A stretch of DNA of 44,093 bases from an uncultured Opitutia bacterium (GCA_903827245.1 CAIKHO010000058.1:1-44093); one strand, 5' to 3'; positions 8,636 to 17,150 are shown, counted from the first letter of the stretch. The notes: generated by a model not told the origin, from the sequence alone. Program-made: numbers and translations.

Positions 8636-10213
8636 ATGAACAGCACCGAAAACGACAGGAATCCGATTTCCCGCAGGGACTTTGTCCGGACCGCCGCCAT
8701 GGCTGCGACCGCGGTGGGTTCCGGACTCGCCCTGACCTCGACGGCCAGCCGGGCCGCGTCCACCGAGGCTTCGAGCGCGGCGGTAACGCCCATGATCGGC
8801 TTTCAGGCCGAGGTCACGTACCTGATGCAATACGGGATCACGAAGTTCCTCGACGACGTCCAGGCCCGAGCGAGCGTCAACACCCTCTTCCTGCACGCCG
8901 GCACCTTCGAGGCGTCCTGGGCCGGCCTCAACCAGGCGACCAGCCCGAACGGCAACTTCGCCACCGCCCACCCGCAATACTACCGGGACATCGCGATGAA
9001 GCCGCAGCCGCTTGCGGCGGGCGACTTCAACCTGCCCGATGCGATGCAGCAGATCACGGCGGAAACCCGGAAGCGGGGCGTGAAGGTTTATCCGTGGATG
9101 GAGGAAGACAATCGCGCACCCGCGAAGATCGCGGGCATGGACCAGCTCTACGAGATCGACCTTTACGGTCGGAGGACGAACGGCCATCCGGGTGGCCCCT
9201 GCCTAAACAATCCGTATTTCCGGAACCTGGTCTCCGGCATGGTTGAGGATTACATCAAGGCCTACGATGTCGACGGACTCCAGCGCGGCTCGGAACGCCA
9301 GGGTCCCCTCGGCAACGCGCTCGGCGCGTGGCATCACGGCTCGAGTAGCGATCCCGGCCACACCTCCTGCTTCTGCGAGTTTTGCGCGGCCAAGGCGGCG
9401 AAGCAGGGAATCGACATCGCCCGGGTCAAGAAAGCCTTCCTGGCCCTCGAGCCCTACGTGCGGGACGGCCGCGCCGGCAAGCGCCCGCGCGACGGCTACT
9501 ACGTGGAATTCTGGCGGATCCTGCTGCGTTATCCCGAGCTGCTCGTCTGGGAAAACTTCTGGGCGGAGAGCATGCGCGAGACGCAGCGTGAGCTTTACGC
9601 CAAGGCCAAGGCGCTCCGGCCGGGCGTCGAGGTCGGCTTCCACATCTGGCACAACGCCTCCTTCAACCCGATGTACAAGGCGGAGCAGGATTATAAGGTT
9701 TACACGGAGTATGCCGATTTCCTGAAGCCGGTCGTCTACGACAATCCGGCCGCCGAGCGCATGACGTCCTACGTGTACAGCATGACCCAGAACATTTACG
9801 GCGACCTCAGCCGCCAGCAGATGCTCGATTTCGAGTACAGCATCATGGGATTTAAGGAGAAAAGCTACGACCAGATCATCGGCCAGTCCGAGGAGGCCTA
9901 CGAGGCCCAGCTGCGCGAGCTGCCCATCAACGGCACGCCCAAGGGCAAGTTCGAGATCTTCTCCGCCGACTACGTCTACCAGGAGACCAAGCGGGCGGTC
10001 GAGGCCGTGGCCGGTACCAAGACCCGGATCTGTCCCGGCGTCGGCATCGATGTCGTGCAGAAGAACAGCACCCCCGAGAGCGTGCGGAATGTCGTTCAGG
10101 CGGTCTTCAAGGCCGGCGGCACCGGCATCGTGCTTTCCACCAGCCACGCCGCGATGCAGCCGCAAAACCTCAGCGCGGTCGGCGCTACCCTGCGCGAGCT
10201 CAAGCTGGTCTGA
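8636..10213 (+). CDS. Tat-exported glycoside-hydrolase-like protein
   Basis: A 525-aa exported protein, probably a TIM-barrel putative glycosidase; I do not recognise a characterised subfamily. The ATG at 8636 is preceded by AAAGG five bases upstream and starts a twin-arginine signal (SRRDFVRTAAMAA). The body has barrel-like strand/helix order: VNTLFLHAGTF, then GVKVYPWMEEDN, DVDGLQRGSER, VEVGFHIWHN and FLKPVVYDN. These are the kinds of strand ends seen in hypothetical GH-like families, with acidic residues at strand tips (E in PWMEED, E in RGSER) as possible catalytic groups. A cysteine-rich stretch HTSCFCEFC (near residue 245) could bind metal or form a structural cluster. It is downstream of the TonB receptor terminator, so it is likely transcribed separately although functionally related. 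Confidence 0.75.
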   Translation: MNSTENDRNPISRRDFVRTAAMAATAVGSGLALTSTASRAASTEASSAAVTPMIGFQAEVTYLMQYGITKFLDDVQARASVNTLFLHAGTFEASWAGLNQATSPNGNFATAHPQYYRDIAMKPQPLAAGDFNLPDAMQQITAETRKRGVKVYPWMEEDNRAPAKIAGMDQLYEIDLYGRRTNGHPGGPCLNNPYFRNLVSGMVEDYIKAYDVDGLQRGSERQGPLGNALGAWHHGSSSDPGHTSCFCEFCAAKAAKQGIDIARVKKAFLALEPYVRDGRAGKRPRDGYYVEFWRILLRYPELLVWENFWAESMRETQRELYAKAKALRPGVEVGFHIWHNASFNPMYKAEQDYKVYTEYADFLKPVVYDNPAAERMTSYVYSMTQNIYGDLSRQQMLDFEYSIMGFKEKSYDQIIGQSEEAYEAQLRELPINGTPKGKFEIFSADYVYQETKRAVEAVAGTKTRICPGVGIDVVQKNSTPESVRNVVQAVFKAGGTGIVLSTSHAAMQPQNLSAVGATLRELKLV

Positions 10214-10229
10214 TCGCGTCCGCTCGGGC

Positions 10230-10400
10230 AGGGTCGGGCGATTGGATCGAGGTGGACCGCGACCTCCGGGCGCGGTAGGCCTGCGATCGATTCAATCCGC
10301 CGCCCGGCCACCTTCGCCAAGGCTACGGTGCCCTCGCGAATCCATTGCAGCCCGCCATAGCGAAAGCGACGGCGGGAGGTCGGCGGCCACCTTCTGTAAC
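10230..10400. repeat. Imperfect palindromic intergenic element
   Basis: This lies between convergent genes. An imperfect dyad pairs GATTGGATCGA (about 10240) with TCGATTCAATC (about 10290), and GC-rich near-repeats (CGGCCACCTT twice) follow. No ORF with coding character is seen. Confidence 0.4.
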
Positions 10401-10414
10401 GGCATGATTCCGGC

Positions 10415-11137
10415 TCAGGCCCGCTTCACCCCGGGCCGCCGGCGCAGGGTCCACGCGATGACGAGGAGATCGCGCGCCGGGCGCCAGAGCAGGCGGCGAA
10501 GGCCGTACTTGGACTGTCCGCCGCGACGCGGGCGGTGCTGCACGGGAAATTCCGCCACGCGAAATCCACCCGACACCGCGAAGGCCGGCATGAACGGGTT
10601 CAGCATGGGCACGGGCAAAAAGCTCGCCACGACTTCACGGCGGAAAACCTTCAGCGCGCATCCGGCGTCGTTCACGCCGTCGCGTAGCAGCCGGCGACGC
10701 ACGCCGTTCGCGAGCCGCGACATCCTGCGGCGCAGCCAGGAGTCGTGCCGCGGCGTGCGCACGCCGACGACCAGATCGGCCCGCTCCAGCAGGGGCAGCA
10801 GCCGGCCGATGTCGGAGGGCACGTTCTGCCCGTCGCCGTCCAGCATCGCGATCACCGGGCCGGACGCCCGCTCGATGCCGTGGAGCAACGCCGCCCCCTG
10901 CCCCGCGTTTTTCGGCAGGCGGAGGATCCGGCAGCCCGGCCAGCGCGCCGCGGCGCGGGTCAGTTCCTCGAAGGTGCCGTCCGTGCTGCCGTCGTCGACC
11001 AGCAGCGCCTCCCACGTCAGCCCGAGCTGCGACAGATCGCGGCCGAGTTCGTCGACAAGGACGCCGGCGACTTCCTCCTCGTTGTAGAAGGGAATCACCA
11101 CGGAGAGCGCGGGGATCGTTGAAGGGGCGGGTGCCAT
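10415..11137 (-). CDS. Glycosyltransferase family 2 (dolichyl-phosphate-mannose-synthase-like)
   Basis: A 240-aa GT2 enzyme predicted to transfer a sugar from a nucleotide sugar to a polyprenyl phosphate or similar acceptor at the inner face of the membrane. Visible motifs are the N-terminal strand SVVIPFYNEEE, the nucleotide-binding LLVDDGSTDGT, and the metal-binding DGDGQ. The C-terminal GGQSKYGLRRLLW is typical of DPM1/ArnC-like members. No transmembrane hairpin follows, so it is the short, soluble type. Its start is only three bases after the stop of the upstream membrane glycosyltransferase. The pair probably works together: GT2 would make a lipid-linked sugar donor that the GT39-like protein uses. 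That link is inferred from gene order. Confidence 0.9.
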   Translation of the reverse strand: MAPAPSTIPALSVVIPFYNEEEVAGVLVDELGRDLSQLGLTWEALLVDDGSTDGTFEELTRAAARWPGCRILRLPKNAGQGAALLHGIERASGPVIAMLDGDGQNVPSDIGRLLPLLERADLVVGVRTPRHDSWLRRRMSRLANGVRRRLLRDGVNDAGCALKVFRREVVASFLPVPMLNPFMPAFAVSGGFRVAEFPVQHRPRRGGQSKYGLRRLLWRPARDLLVIAWTLRRRPGVKRA

Positions 11138-11140
11138 GGA

Positions 11141-13558
11141 TCAGCCGGGTCCGCCCTTGCTTGCCGCCAGGTTCTGCTCGATCTGGGCTGGCAGGTCCGC
11201 CCCCGACTCCGCCGGAGGACCTTGCAGGGCCTTGGCCAGATCCGCCTCGGTGAGGCGATAGACGAGGACGGAATAGTTGATGGTGTCGTCCGGCTCGCGC
11301 TGGCGCAGCCAAGCGGTCAGGCGGGCAAAACGGAAGGCCTCGAACCGCGTGAGGATCTGCTCCCACTCGGGCGGCGTATGTTCGCGCAGTCGTGCAAGAC
11401 GGGCGTCCGCGTCGTCAGCCAGGAGCGGCCCCAACATCCGCGAGAGATCCTGGTAAACCTCCTCGAAGCGGGTGTTCCACGCGCCGATCGGCCCGGAGAA
11501 GACGTAATTGATCGGCTGGAGCATGGTGGCGCTGATCAGGTAGGTGCCGGCTTTCCAGCGCAGCGCGGCGGGAGTCTTCAGCATGACGACCTGCAGCGTG
11601 TTGTCGGGTCCCGGGACCACTCCCGCCACGTCAAAGCCGGGATGCTGGCGCCGCACCTCGGCCACGGCCGCGTCGGCCCCGTTCACCGGCACGGAAATCG
11701 TGAACAGCGGGGGCGGCAGATCCTGGCCCGGCGCCGAGTAGAGCCGTGCCGCGGAAATCGCATACGACGCCGGATCGCCAATGCCGAAATAGGACAAGTA
11801 GGCCGGACCATCGGCAGCGTGCCGGTCGAGATAGGCTTTCACAGCCGGGAGTTCCTGTCCCCAATCGAGGGAACTGTCCACGAGGTGCCGATAACCCTGG
11901 GACGGACCACCTGCGATCACGTTGAAATAAGCCAGATAGTTGGGGAAGCGGTACGCCATCTCCGCGCCCAAGACCAGGAGCAGGCCGCACACGGCGTAAG
12001 ACGCCATCCGTCCGGCACGACCCGGGTCGGCGACCCAAAGACCGGCGGCGCCGGCGAGCACGAAGAGCGGAGGGTAGGTCGCGAGGATGTGCCGGTGCCC
12101 AATATTCAGGTGGCTGAAAAGCACCGCGACCCAATAGAGGCCGAAGAGGAGCAGCAAGGGGAGCAGGTCGTAGAGCCCGGGCCCGGCGCCAGGGAATTTT
12201 CGCGCGAAATAAATGGCCGCCGCGAGCGCGAGGGCGCAGAGGGCGAACATCGCCAGCGGCGTCTTGACGAGAAACGCATAGGGGAAAAACCAGCGTTCGC
12301 CGGTCGTGTTATATTCGCCGTTGAGGAAGGCGAAGCGCGTCTGTGAGTAGCGCCACGCGTAGGTCTGGCCGTAGATGTAGGCCTCGGGCAGCAACCGGTG
12401 GCGCCGGACGAACCCGGCCACCCGCACCGGCCACTCGCCCGATGGTGCCTCCAGCCGGCGTTCAAGCTCGCGGATTTGCCCGGGGGAAAGGATGTCGTGC
12501 CGGATCTCCGGCAGCGCATCGACCCGCGCCTGCGCCCACAATTCCGGCGGGGCGTGACGCGCCTGAAGCACCTGCAGGACCTGCGCGCGCTGCGCGGCAC
12601 TCAGGTCGAGCTGCAGGACCACGTTCACCGGATCATCGCGACCCAGCACCACCTCCCACCGGCGCTGAAACTGATCGCGGCCCGGATCCACCTGCGCGAA
12701 GGCCGAGTAGCGAAAACTGTAGCAGGCCCAGAGGACGATTCCGGCGATCGCGACCTGAATCAGCCCGGCGGCGAACAGCACCAGCGCCTGGCGGCCGCGA
12801 TCGGAGACCTCGCGCAGCGGGCCAATCGCAACGACCAGCGGCCGTCCGTCGCCGAGGCGCGCCGTCCAGAGCAGGACGGCGAGCGGCAGCACCAGCAACG
12901 CGGACATCTTGGCCGCGAACAGCCCACCGAGGCAAAGGCCCGCTACCAGCAGTCGGGCGACCGTGATCCGGTGGGCCACGGCCCAGAGGCTCCAAGCTGA
13001 GGCAAGGAAGAAAAACGCGGCAGTGGTGTCGGACGTCATCAGCGCGCCGTTCGCGAGCACGATCGGGCTCAGGACGCAAAGCAGCAGCGACAGCATCCCG
13101 CCCGCGGGCCCGAACAGTCGCCGCGACCAGAGCCAGACCAAGGCCGCGAGCGCCACCGCGACCAGCCCCATGACCGCGCGGCCGCGGAACAGCATCGCGG
13201 TCACATCGTGGCCCATGTGATGGAACCAGGTATCGCCGACAGCCCATTCGTCCGCCGTGTGCCAGGCCGGCGTGTCGGGCGCCGGAAACTCAAACTGGCT
13301 GCCACCGAGAAGCAGCGGCAGCGCCATGAGGCGTTGCGGCAGGTTGCCATTCTCCGGATTGAGCCGGTAGTCGTTGAAACGCCAGTAGCTGTACCCTGCC
13401 GTCGCGTGGGCCATTTCGTCGAACGTAATGCTCTTCTGGCGCAGGCTGCCGATCAGGCCGCACCAGAACAGCACCAGCACCACGCCCGCGGCCACCGGGC
13501 CGGTCAATCGGCCAAGCCACGCGTCACGCGGCGATGAATTCGCTTGGGCCGGAGTCAT
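11141..13558 (-). CDS. GT39-like membrane glycosyltransferase (phospholipid-carrier dependent)
   Basis: An 805-aa polytopic membrane protein of the PMT/ArnT-like GT-C fold, predicted to move a sugar from a lipid carrier onto a periplasmic acceptor. I start at the ATG at 13558; the open frame runs 28 codons further but only through a palindromic repeat. The first periplasmic loop carries the acidic pair ITFDEMAHATAGYSYW typical of the fold. Many hydrophobic helices follow (for example VALAALVWLW and LLLLFGLYWVAVLF). A large soluble insert of about 120 aa (VDPGRDQFQRR to about YIYGQTYAWRYS) interrupts the helices. The final ~200 residues form a soluble domain (SSLDWGQELPAVKAYL onward). The GT2 gene follows immediately. 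The family is confident; donor and acceptor are unknown. Confidence 0.85.
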   Translation of the reverse strand: MTPAQANSSPRDAWLGRLTGPVAAGVVLVLFWCGLIGSLRQKSITFDEMAHATAGYSYWRFNDYRLNPENGNLPQRLMALPLLLGGSQFEFPAPDTPAWHTADEWAVGDTWFHHMGHDVTAMLFRGRAVMGLVAVALAALVWLWSRRLFGPAGGMLSLLLCVLSPIVLANGALMTSDTTAAFFFLASAWSLWAVAHRITVARLLVAGLCLGGLFAAKMSALLVLPLAVLLWTARLGDGRPLVVAIGPLREVSDRGRQALVLFAAGLIQVAIAGIVLWACYSFRYSAFAQVDPGRDQFQRRWEVVLGRDDPVNVVLQLDLSAAQRAQVLQVLQARHAPPELWAQARVDALPEIRHDILSPGQIRELERRLEAPSGEWPVRVAGFVRRHRLLPEAYIYGQTYAWRYSQTRFAFLNGEYNTTGERWFFPYAFLVKTPLAMFALCALALAAAIYFARKFPGAGPGLYDLLPLLLLFGLYWVAVLFSHLNIGHRHILATYPPLFVLAGAAGLWVADPGRAGRMASYAVCGLLLVLGAEMAYRFPNYLAYFNVIAGGPSQGYRHLVDSSLDWGQELPAVKAYLDRHAADGPAYLSYFGIGDPASYAISAARLYSAPGQDLPPPLFTISVPVNGADAAVAEVRRQHPGFDVAGVVPGPDNTLQVVMLKTPAALRWKAGTYLISATMLQPINYVFSGPIGAWNTRFEEVYQDLSRMLGPLLADDADARLARLREHTPPEWEQILTRFEAFRFARLTAWLRQREPDDTINYSVLVYRLTEADLAKALQGPPAESGADLPAQIEQNLAASKGGPG

Positions 13559-13563
13559 GGAAC

Positions 13564-13634
13564 CGTAGGGGCGCACTTCAGGTGCGCCCGCCTGGACGCC
13601 GCCAAACCGGGCGCACGTGAAGTGCGCCCCTACG
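13564..13634. repeat. REPIN-like double palindrome
   Basis: Two 27-bp arms (13564-13590 and 13608-13634) are inverted copies differing at one base, around a 17-bp spacer. Each arm is itself a hairpin (GGGCGCAC/GTGCGCCC around TTCAG). Two inverted REP-type hairpins in this arrangement match the general design of REPINs. It lies just upstream of the GT39-like gene. Confidence 0.75.
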
Positions 13635-13898
13635 CCAGCCAAGCTGTTGCGAGTTAACCATCCGATGAGGTGCCAATCAGGGTGTGAAGCGCGCGGGATC
13701 GCAGCCGGGGCACGGCCAGCATGGTTTTATTTCCACGTGGCCGACCACGGGAAAAGCAAGGCTCACGGCGTAGGCGGGGTTGCGCACAGGGTTGGGGCTC
13801 CGGACTTCGGCAGCGCCATGGTTTGTGCTGAACGCCATCCGGCTGCGCCAGTTTTTTCGGTGGCGGGAAACGGGTTCGCGCGCCGGCCACGCGAACGC
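13635..13898. other. Intergenic, no gene recognised
   Basis: About 260 bases between the REPIN-like element and the terminator of the zinc peptidase gene. Open frames on both strands lack any recognisable domain and look like GC-driven frames. Nothing else is supported. Confidence 0.4.
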
Positions 13899-13922
13899 AA
13901 AAAAGCCGGCCCGTGGGCCGGC
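13899..13922 (-). terminator. Rho-independent terminator of the zinc peptidase gene
   Basis: On the minus strand an 8-bp GC-only stem (within 13905-13922, GCCGGCCC paired with GGGCCGGC) is followed directly by six T (13904-13899). It lies about 20 bases after the stop of the peptidase gene. Confidence 0.85.
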
Positions 13923-13944
13923 CGTCCAACTGCAGGAGCGGCTC

Positions 13945-14652
13945 TCAGTCGTTGCGCCGACTGTTCCCAGAGAGGATGAGCAGCAGGTAGAGGAGATTGC
14001 CCATCGTCGAGACGAAGGCGGCGACATAGGTGAGCGCCGCTGCATCGAGCGTCTCGTTCACGCCGGGCATCTCGTCGGCGTCGAGGATGCCAAGATTTAC
14101 CAGCTGGACCTTCGCCCGGCGGCTGGCGTCGAACTCGACCGGCAGCGTGACGAGCTGGAACAGGGCGATGACCGAGAGGGCGATGATGCCGAGCTCGATA
14201 ATGTACATGCCGAACACGCGGTTGCCGAGGATGGCGGCAAGGACGATTCCGAAGCTGAGCACGAACCAGCTCACCGGCGCCGCGAACTGCATCGCGGGCA
14301 CCAGGGTCTGGCGGAAGTTCATCAACTTGTAGCCGACCTTGTCCTGAATGGCGTGGCCGGATTCGTGCGCCGCCACTCCGAGGGCCGCGAGGCTGGTGCC
14401 GCGGTAGTTGTCGCTGGAGAGCGCCAGCCGCTTGTGGGTGGGATCGTAATGGTCGGAGAGCTGGCCCTCGACCTCGACGATCTCGACGTCACGAATGCCC
14501 GCACTCTGCATCACGGCCTCGGCAGCCTCGCGACCCGTGATGCCGCCGCGCGACGGAATTTGGATGTTCTTGGTGTAGGCGTGCGACACTTTGTACTGCG
14601 CGTAGAGACCAAAAAACAGCGGGACGGCGATAAGGAGGAACCAGATGAGCAT
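13945..14652 (-). CDS. YugP-like membrane zinc metallopeptidase
   Basis: A 235-aa membrane protein of the Zn_peptidase_2 (YugP) family, predicted to be an integral-membrane neutral zinc protease. An N-terminal membrane helix (MLIWFLLIAVPLFFGLYA) is followed by a soluble segment and the HExxH zinc site HESGH at residues 96-100. Two or three further membrane helices follow. The family-typical TLPVEFDASRRA motif lies between helices, and the length matches the family. It has its own terminator at 13899 and no close upstream partner, so it is probably monocistronic. No clear Shine-Dalgarno is visible. The natural substrate of this family is not known to me. Confidence 0.9.
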   Translation of the reverse strand: MLIWFLLIAVPLFFGLYAQYKVSHAYTKNIQIPSRGGITGREAAEAVMQSAGIRDVEIVEVEGQLSDHYDPTHKRLALSSDNYRGTSLAALGVAAHESGHAIQDKVGYKLMNFRQTLVPAMQFAAPVSWFVLSFGIVLAAILGNRVFGMYIIELGIIALSVIALFQLVTLPVEFDASRRAKVQLVNLGILDADEMPGVNETLDAAALTYVAAFVSTMGNLLYLLLILSGNSRRND

Positions 14653-14775
14653 GGAGATAAGGTTGAGTTGAAATTATTCCGACGATGGCGGAGGCCGGTG
14701 AAACCGGCCGCCAGCACCGCACAACTTAATCAAAACGTACAATTTGCCAGCGTAAATTGAGCGTTTGGAAACGGG

Positions 14776-14888
14776 CGGGCGGTTTTACACGCGCAAGGTG
14801 GAGCGTGTTGACCCCAACACGCTGGATCGGGCGGCTTCGCCGCAATGCGTTGAGGTCAACGCATTCCACCTGGAGACAAACCCGCCTC
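14776..14888. repeat. Triple-hairpin palindromic element
   Basis: Three consecutive perfect hairpins: 14802-14823 (9-bp arms AGCGTGTTG/CAACACGCT), 14831-14843 (GCGGC-TTC-GCCGC), and 14844-14865 (10-bp arms AATGCGTTGA/TCAACGCATT). The outer two sit within a larger imperfect inverted repeat (AGGTGGA near 14796 paired with TCCACCT near 14865, and GGCGGG near 14775 paired with CCCGCC near 14881). It overlaps the end of the oxidoreductase gene by two bases. Confidence 0.7.
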
Positions 14889-16035
14889 ACGCCAGTTTCG
14901 GCACATCGACCCAGCGGCGCTCGGCCCACGATTTCAGGCCGAGCTCGGCGAGCTGCACGCCCTTGGCGCCCTCGAGCAGCGTCCAGGGGAAGGGCTCGTT
15001 CTTCACCACGTGCTTCAGGAAGAGCTCCCACTGCACCTTGAAGGCGTTGTCGTACGTGTCGTTGTTCGGCACCGTGGTCCAGCCGTCCATGTACTTGATG
15101 GGGCTGTCGACGTCCGGATTCCACAGGCAGCGCGGCGTGGCGGAAAAATGCTGGGCCACGCAGTTGCGCAGGCCGGCGACCGCCGAGCCGTGGGTGCCGT
15201 CGACCTGGAGCGTCAGGAGATCGTCGCGGCGCACGCGGACGTCCCACGAGGAGTTGAAGTGGCAGACCACGCCGTTGTGCAGCTCGAAGGTCGCGTAAGC
15301 GGAATCGTCGGCGGTGCACTTGTACGGTTTGCCGTTCTCGTCCCAGCGCTGCGGGATATGGGTGGCGCCGAGGCAGGTGAGCGACTTCACCTCGCCGAAG
15401 AGATTCTGGATCACGTACTGCCAGTGACAGAGCATGTCGACGATGATGCCGCCGTCATCCTCCTTGCGGTAATTCCACGACGGACGCTGGAGCTTCTCGG
15501 TCTCGCCGGTGAAGACCCAGTAGCCGAACTCGCCGCGGACGGAGAGGATCTTCCCGAAGAAGCCTGTATCGATAAGATAGCGGAGCTTGAGCAGGCCGGG
15601 CAGCCAGAGCTTGTCCTGCACGACGCCGTTCTTGAGTCCGGCCGCGGTGACCTCGCGGGCCAGCGCCAGCGCCTCGGCGGAGGTCGTGGCGGTGGGCTTC
15701 TCGCAGTAGATGTGTTTCTTCGCCGCGATGGCCTTGCGCACGCCAACGGGGCGCTGGCCGGTGAGCGTGGCGTCGAAATAGACCTGGTTTGCCGGGTCGG
15801 CGAGAGCGGCATCGAGATTGGTACTGTACCGCTTCACCCCGGCGCGGGCCGCGAGGGCGGCGAGCTTGGACTCGCTGCGGCCGATCAGGATCGGGTCGGG
15901 CATGATCACCTCGGCGTCGCCGAGCTTGATGCCGCCCTGGTCGATGATGGCCTTGACCGAGCGCAACAGGTGCTGGTTCGTGCCCATGCGTCCGGTGACG
16001 CCGTTCATGATGATGCCGACTTTGTGAATGGTCAT
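14887..16035 (-). CDS. Gfo/Idh/MocA family oxidoreductase
   Basis: A 382-aa NAD(P)-dependent oxidoreductase, probably acting on a sugar or cyclitol. I start at the ATG at 16035 because the Rossmann strand begins at once (HKVGIIMNGVTGRMGTN); the open frame runs further upstream only through the divergent promoter region. The family Lys is in YCEKPTATT, the usual EKP motif. The C-terminal domain has the GGIIVDMLCHWQYVIQNLFG segment, equivalent to the GGGxxxDxGxH motif with Asp and His retained. It is divergent from an AraC-type regulator across about 90 bp that contains a direct repeat, so the regulator is the likely controller of this gene. The substrate cannot be assigned from sequence. Confidence 0.9.
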   Translation of the reverse strand: MTIHKVGIIMNGVTGRMGTNQHLLRSVKAIIDQGGIKLGDAEVIMPDPILIGRSESKLAALAARAGVKRYSTNLDAALADPANQVYFDATLTGQRPVGVRKAIAAKKHIYCEKPTATTSAEALALAREVTAAGLKNGVVQDKLWLPGLLKLRYLIDTGFFGKILSVRGEFGYWVFTGETEKLQRPSWNYRKEDDGGIIVDMLCHWQYVIQNLFGEVKSLTCLGATHIPQRWDENGKPYKCTADDSAYATFELHNGVVCHFNSSWDVRVRRDDLLTLQVDGTHGSAVAGLRNCVAQHFSATPRCLWNPDVDSPIKYMDGWTTVPNNDTYDNAFKVQWELFLKHVVKNEPFPWTLLEGAKGVQLAELGLKSWAERRWVDVPKLA

Positions 16036-16095
16036 GGAGTGGAAGGAATGAAAACGCCCCCAGTCTAGGGTGAAAGCGCGCGCTTGTGTTAGGAG

Positions 16096-16125
16096 GAATC
16101 CGACTTTTGATAGCACGAATCCGAC
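16096..16125 (+). promoter_or_regulatory. Direct repeat, candidate AraC-type operator
   Basis: GAATCCGAC occurs at 16096-16104 and again at 16117-16125. The copies are exactly 21 bp apart, two helical turns, on the same face of the DNA. They lie between the divergent oxidoreductase and AraC genes, just before the AraC start. Tandem direct half-sites at this spacing are typical of AraC/XylS-family operators, so autoregulation and control of the oxidoreductase are plausible. Confidence 0.5.
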
Positions 16126-16127
16126 CC

Positions 16128-16895
16128 ATGTTCGCCTGGAGCCCCATCCTCATCCAGAAAATCGAGATCCACGCGCTCGGCTTCGTGCTGCGGAAGCTGC
16201 AGCTCAACCGCCACCGGGAGGCGGAGGTGGTGCCGCACGCCCACCCTTATGCGCAGCTGATCCTCTACCTCTCGGGCGAGGGCTGGCAGACGATCGACGG
16301 CCGCCGGCGGGCCGCGCGGGCCGGCGATCTCTTCCTCATCCCGGCAGGCACGGCCCACGGCTTTGCAGTGCAGCAACGAAGCCGCCCGCTCTGCCTCGTG
16401 CTCGATTACGAGGTGGAGGGTGCAGCACGGACGCGCCCCGTCCACCGCCATCTGCCCCAGGCCACGCTGAACGAGCTGCACGCCCTGCTCGCCCGTTTGC
16501 CCGCGAAAGGCCGCCTAACCCTCGCCGACTACCCCGCCATCCTGACCGTCGTCGCCCGCCTGCTTGGGCAGGCGCCTGCCGTGCCGGAGCCGGCCGCAGA
16601 GCCGAGCCTGTTTGAAAAAGTGCGCGGACTCCTCCGCTCCCCCGCCCCGCTGGCCCGGGTCGCGCGCACCGCGGGTTATCATCCGGACCATCTCAGCCGC
16701 CGGCTCAAGCGCGAGTCCGGCCTCGGCCTGCGCGCCCTGCGCGACCAGCTCCGGTTGGAAGCGGCGCAAAACGCCCTCCGCCGCGCGCCGACCATCGCCG
16801 AGGCGGCGACGCAGGCGGGCTTCGACGACCCGAACTACTTCGCCCGCTGGTTCCGTCGGCAAACCGGCCGGACACCCAGTCAGTGGAAAAGGTAG
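16128..16895 (+). CDS. AraC-family transcriptional regulator
   Basis: A 255-aa regulator with an N-terminal cupin-like sensor domain (VVPHAHPYAQLILYLSGEGWQTIDG, then AGDLFLIPAGTAHGF) and a C-terminal double helix-turn-helix DNA-binding domain (LARVARTAGYHPDHLSRRLKRESG, then TIAEAATQAGFDDPNYFARWFRRQTGRTPSQW). I choose the ATG at 16128. A TTG at 16107, ten bases after AGGAGG (16091-16096), is in frame and would add seven residues, so the true start is uncertain. The gene is divergent from the Gfo/Idh/MocA oxidoreductase gene and probably controls it in response to a sugar-like ligand bound by the cupin domain. The operator candidate overlaps its own leader. Confidence 0.9.
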   Translation: MFAWSPILIQKIEIHALGFVLRKLQLNRHREAEVVPHAHPYAQLILYLSGEGWQTIDGRRRAARAGDLFLIPAGTAHGFAVQQRSRPLCLVLDYEVEGAARTRPVHRHLPQATLNELHALLARLPAKGRLTLADYPAILTVVARLLGQAPAVPEPAAEPSLFEKVRGLLRSPAPLARVARTAGYHPDHLSRRLKRESGLGLRALRDQLRLEAAQNALRRAPTIAEAATQAGFDDPNYFARWFRRQTGRTPSQWKR

Positions 16896-17150
16896 GGCAG
16901 CATCTCCGACCCGCCCCGAGATTTCCCGCCGGGAAATCAGCCGCTGGGACCACGACAGGCAGGGAATATCACGCATGCGTCATCTGTGATATCCGTGGCA
17001 AAAAGCGGATTGAGATCAAAAGGGCGGGTCAAAGACCGACCCTACCCGAATGCCTTCGGGCTTGGAGCGGAAGCAGGCCGGATTTGTCCGGAAGAATTTT
17101 TCGCGACAACCCAGGGGGATTTGTTACTTCTCGTGGCCTCCACCCCGACC
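16896..17150. repeat. Intergenic palindromes
   Basis: Several inverted repeats lie in this gap: 16920-16938 (GATTTCCC/GGGAAATC, a possible terminator stem for the AraC gene without a T-tract), 16966-16992 (ATATCAC/GTGATAT enclosing ACGCATGCGT), and a REP-like pair around 17022-17060 (GGGTC/GACCC, then CCCGAA/TTCGGG). An open frame runs through it but its codons do not look coding. Confidence 0.5.

Noticed and set aside
13780-14760. Plus-strand 326-codon frame over the zinc peptidase
   Set aside because: It is an antisense shadow. The HExxH peptidase on the minus strand has the terminator and membrane helices.
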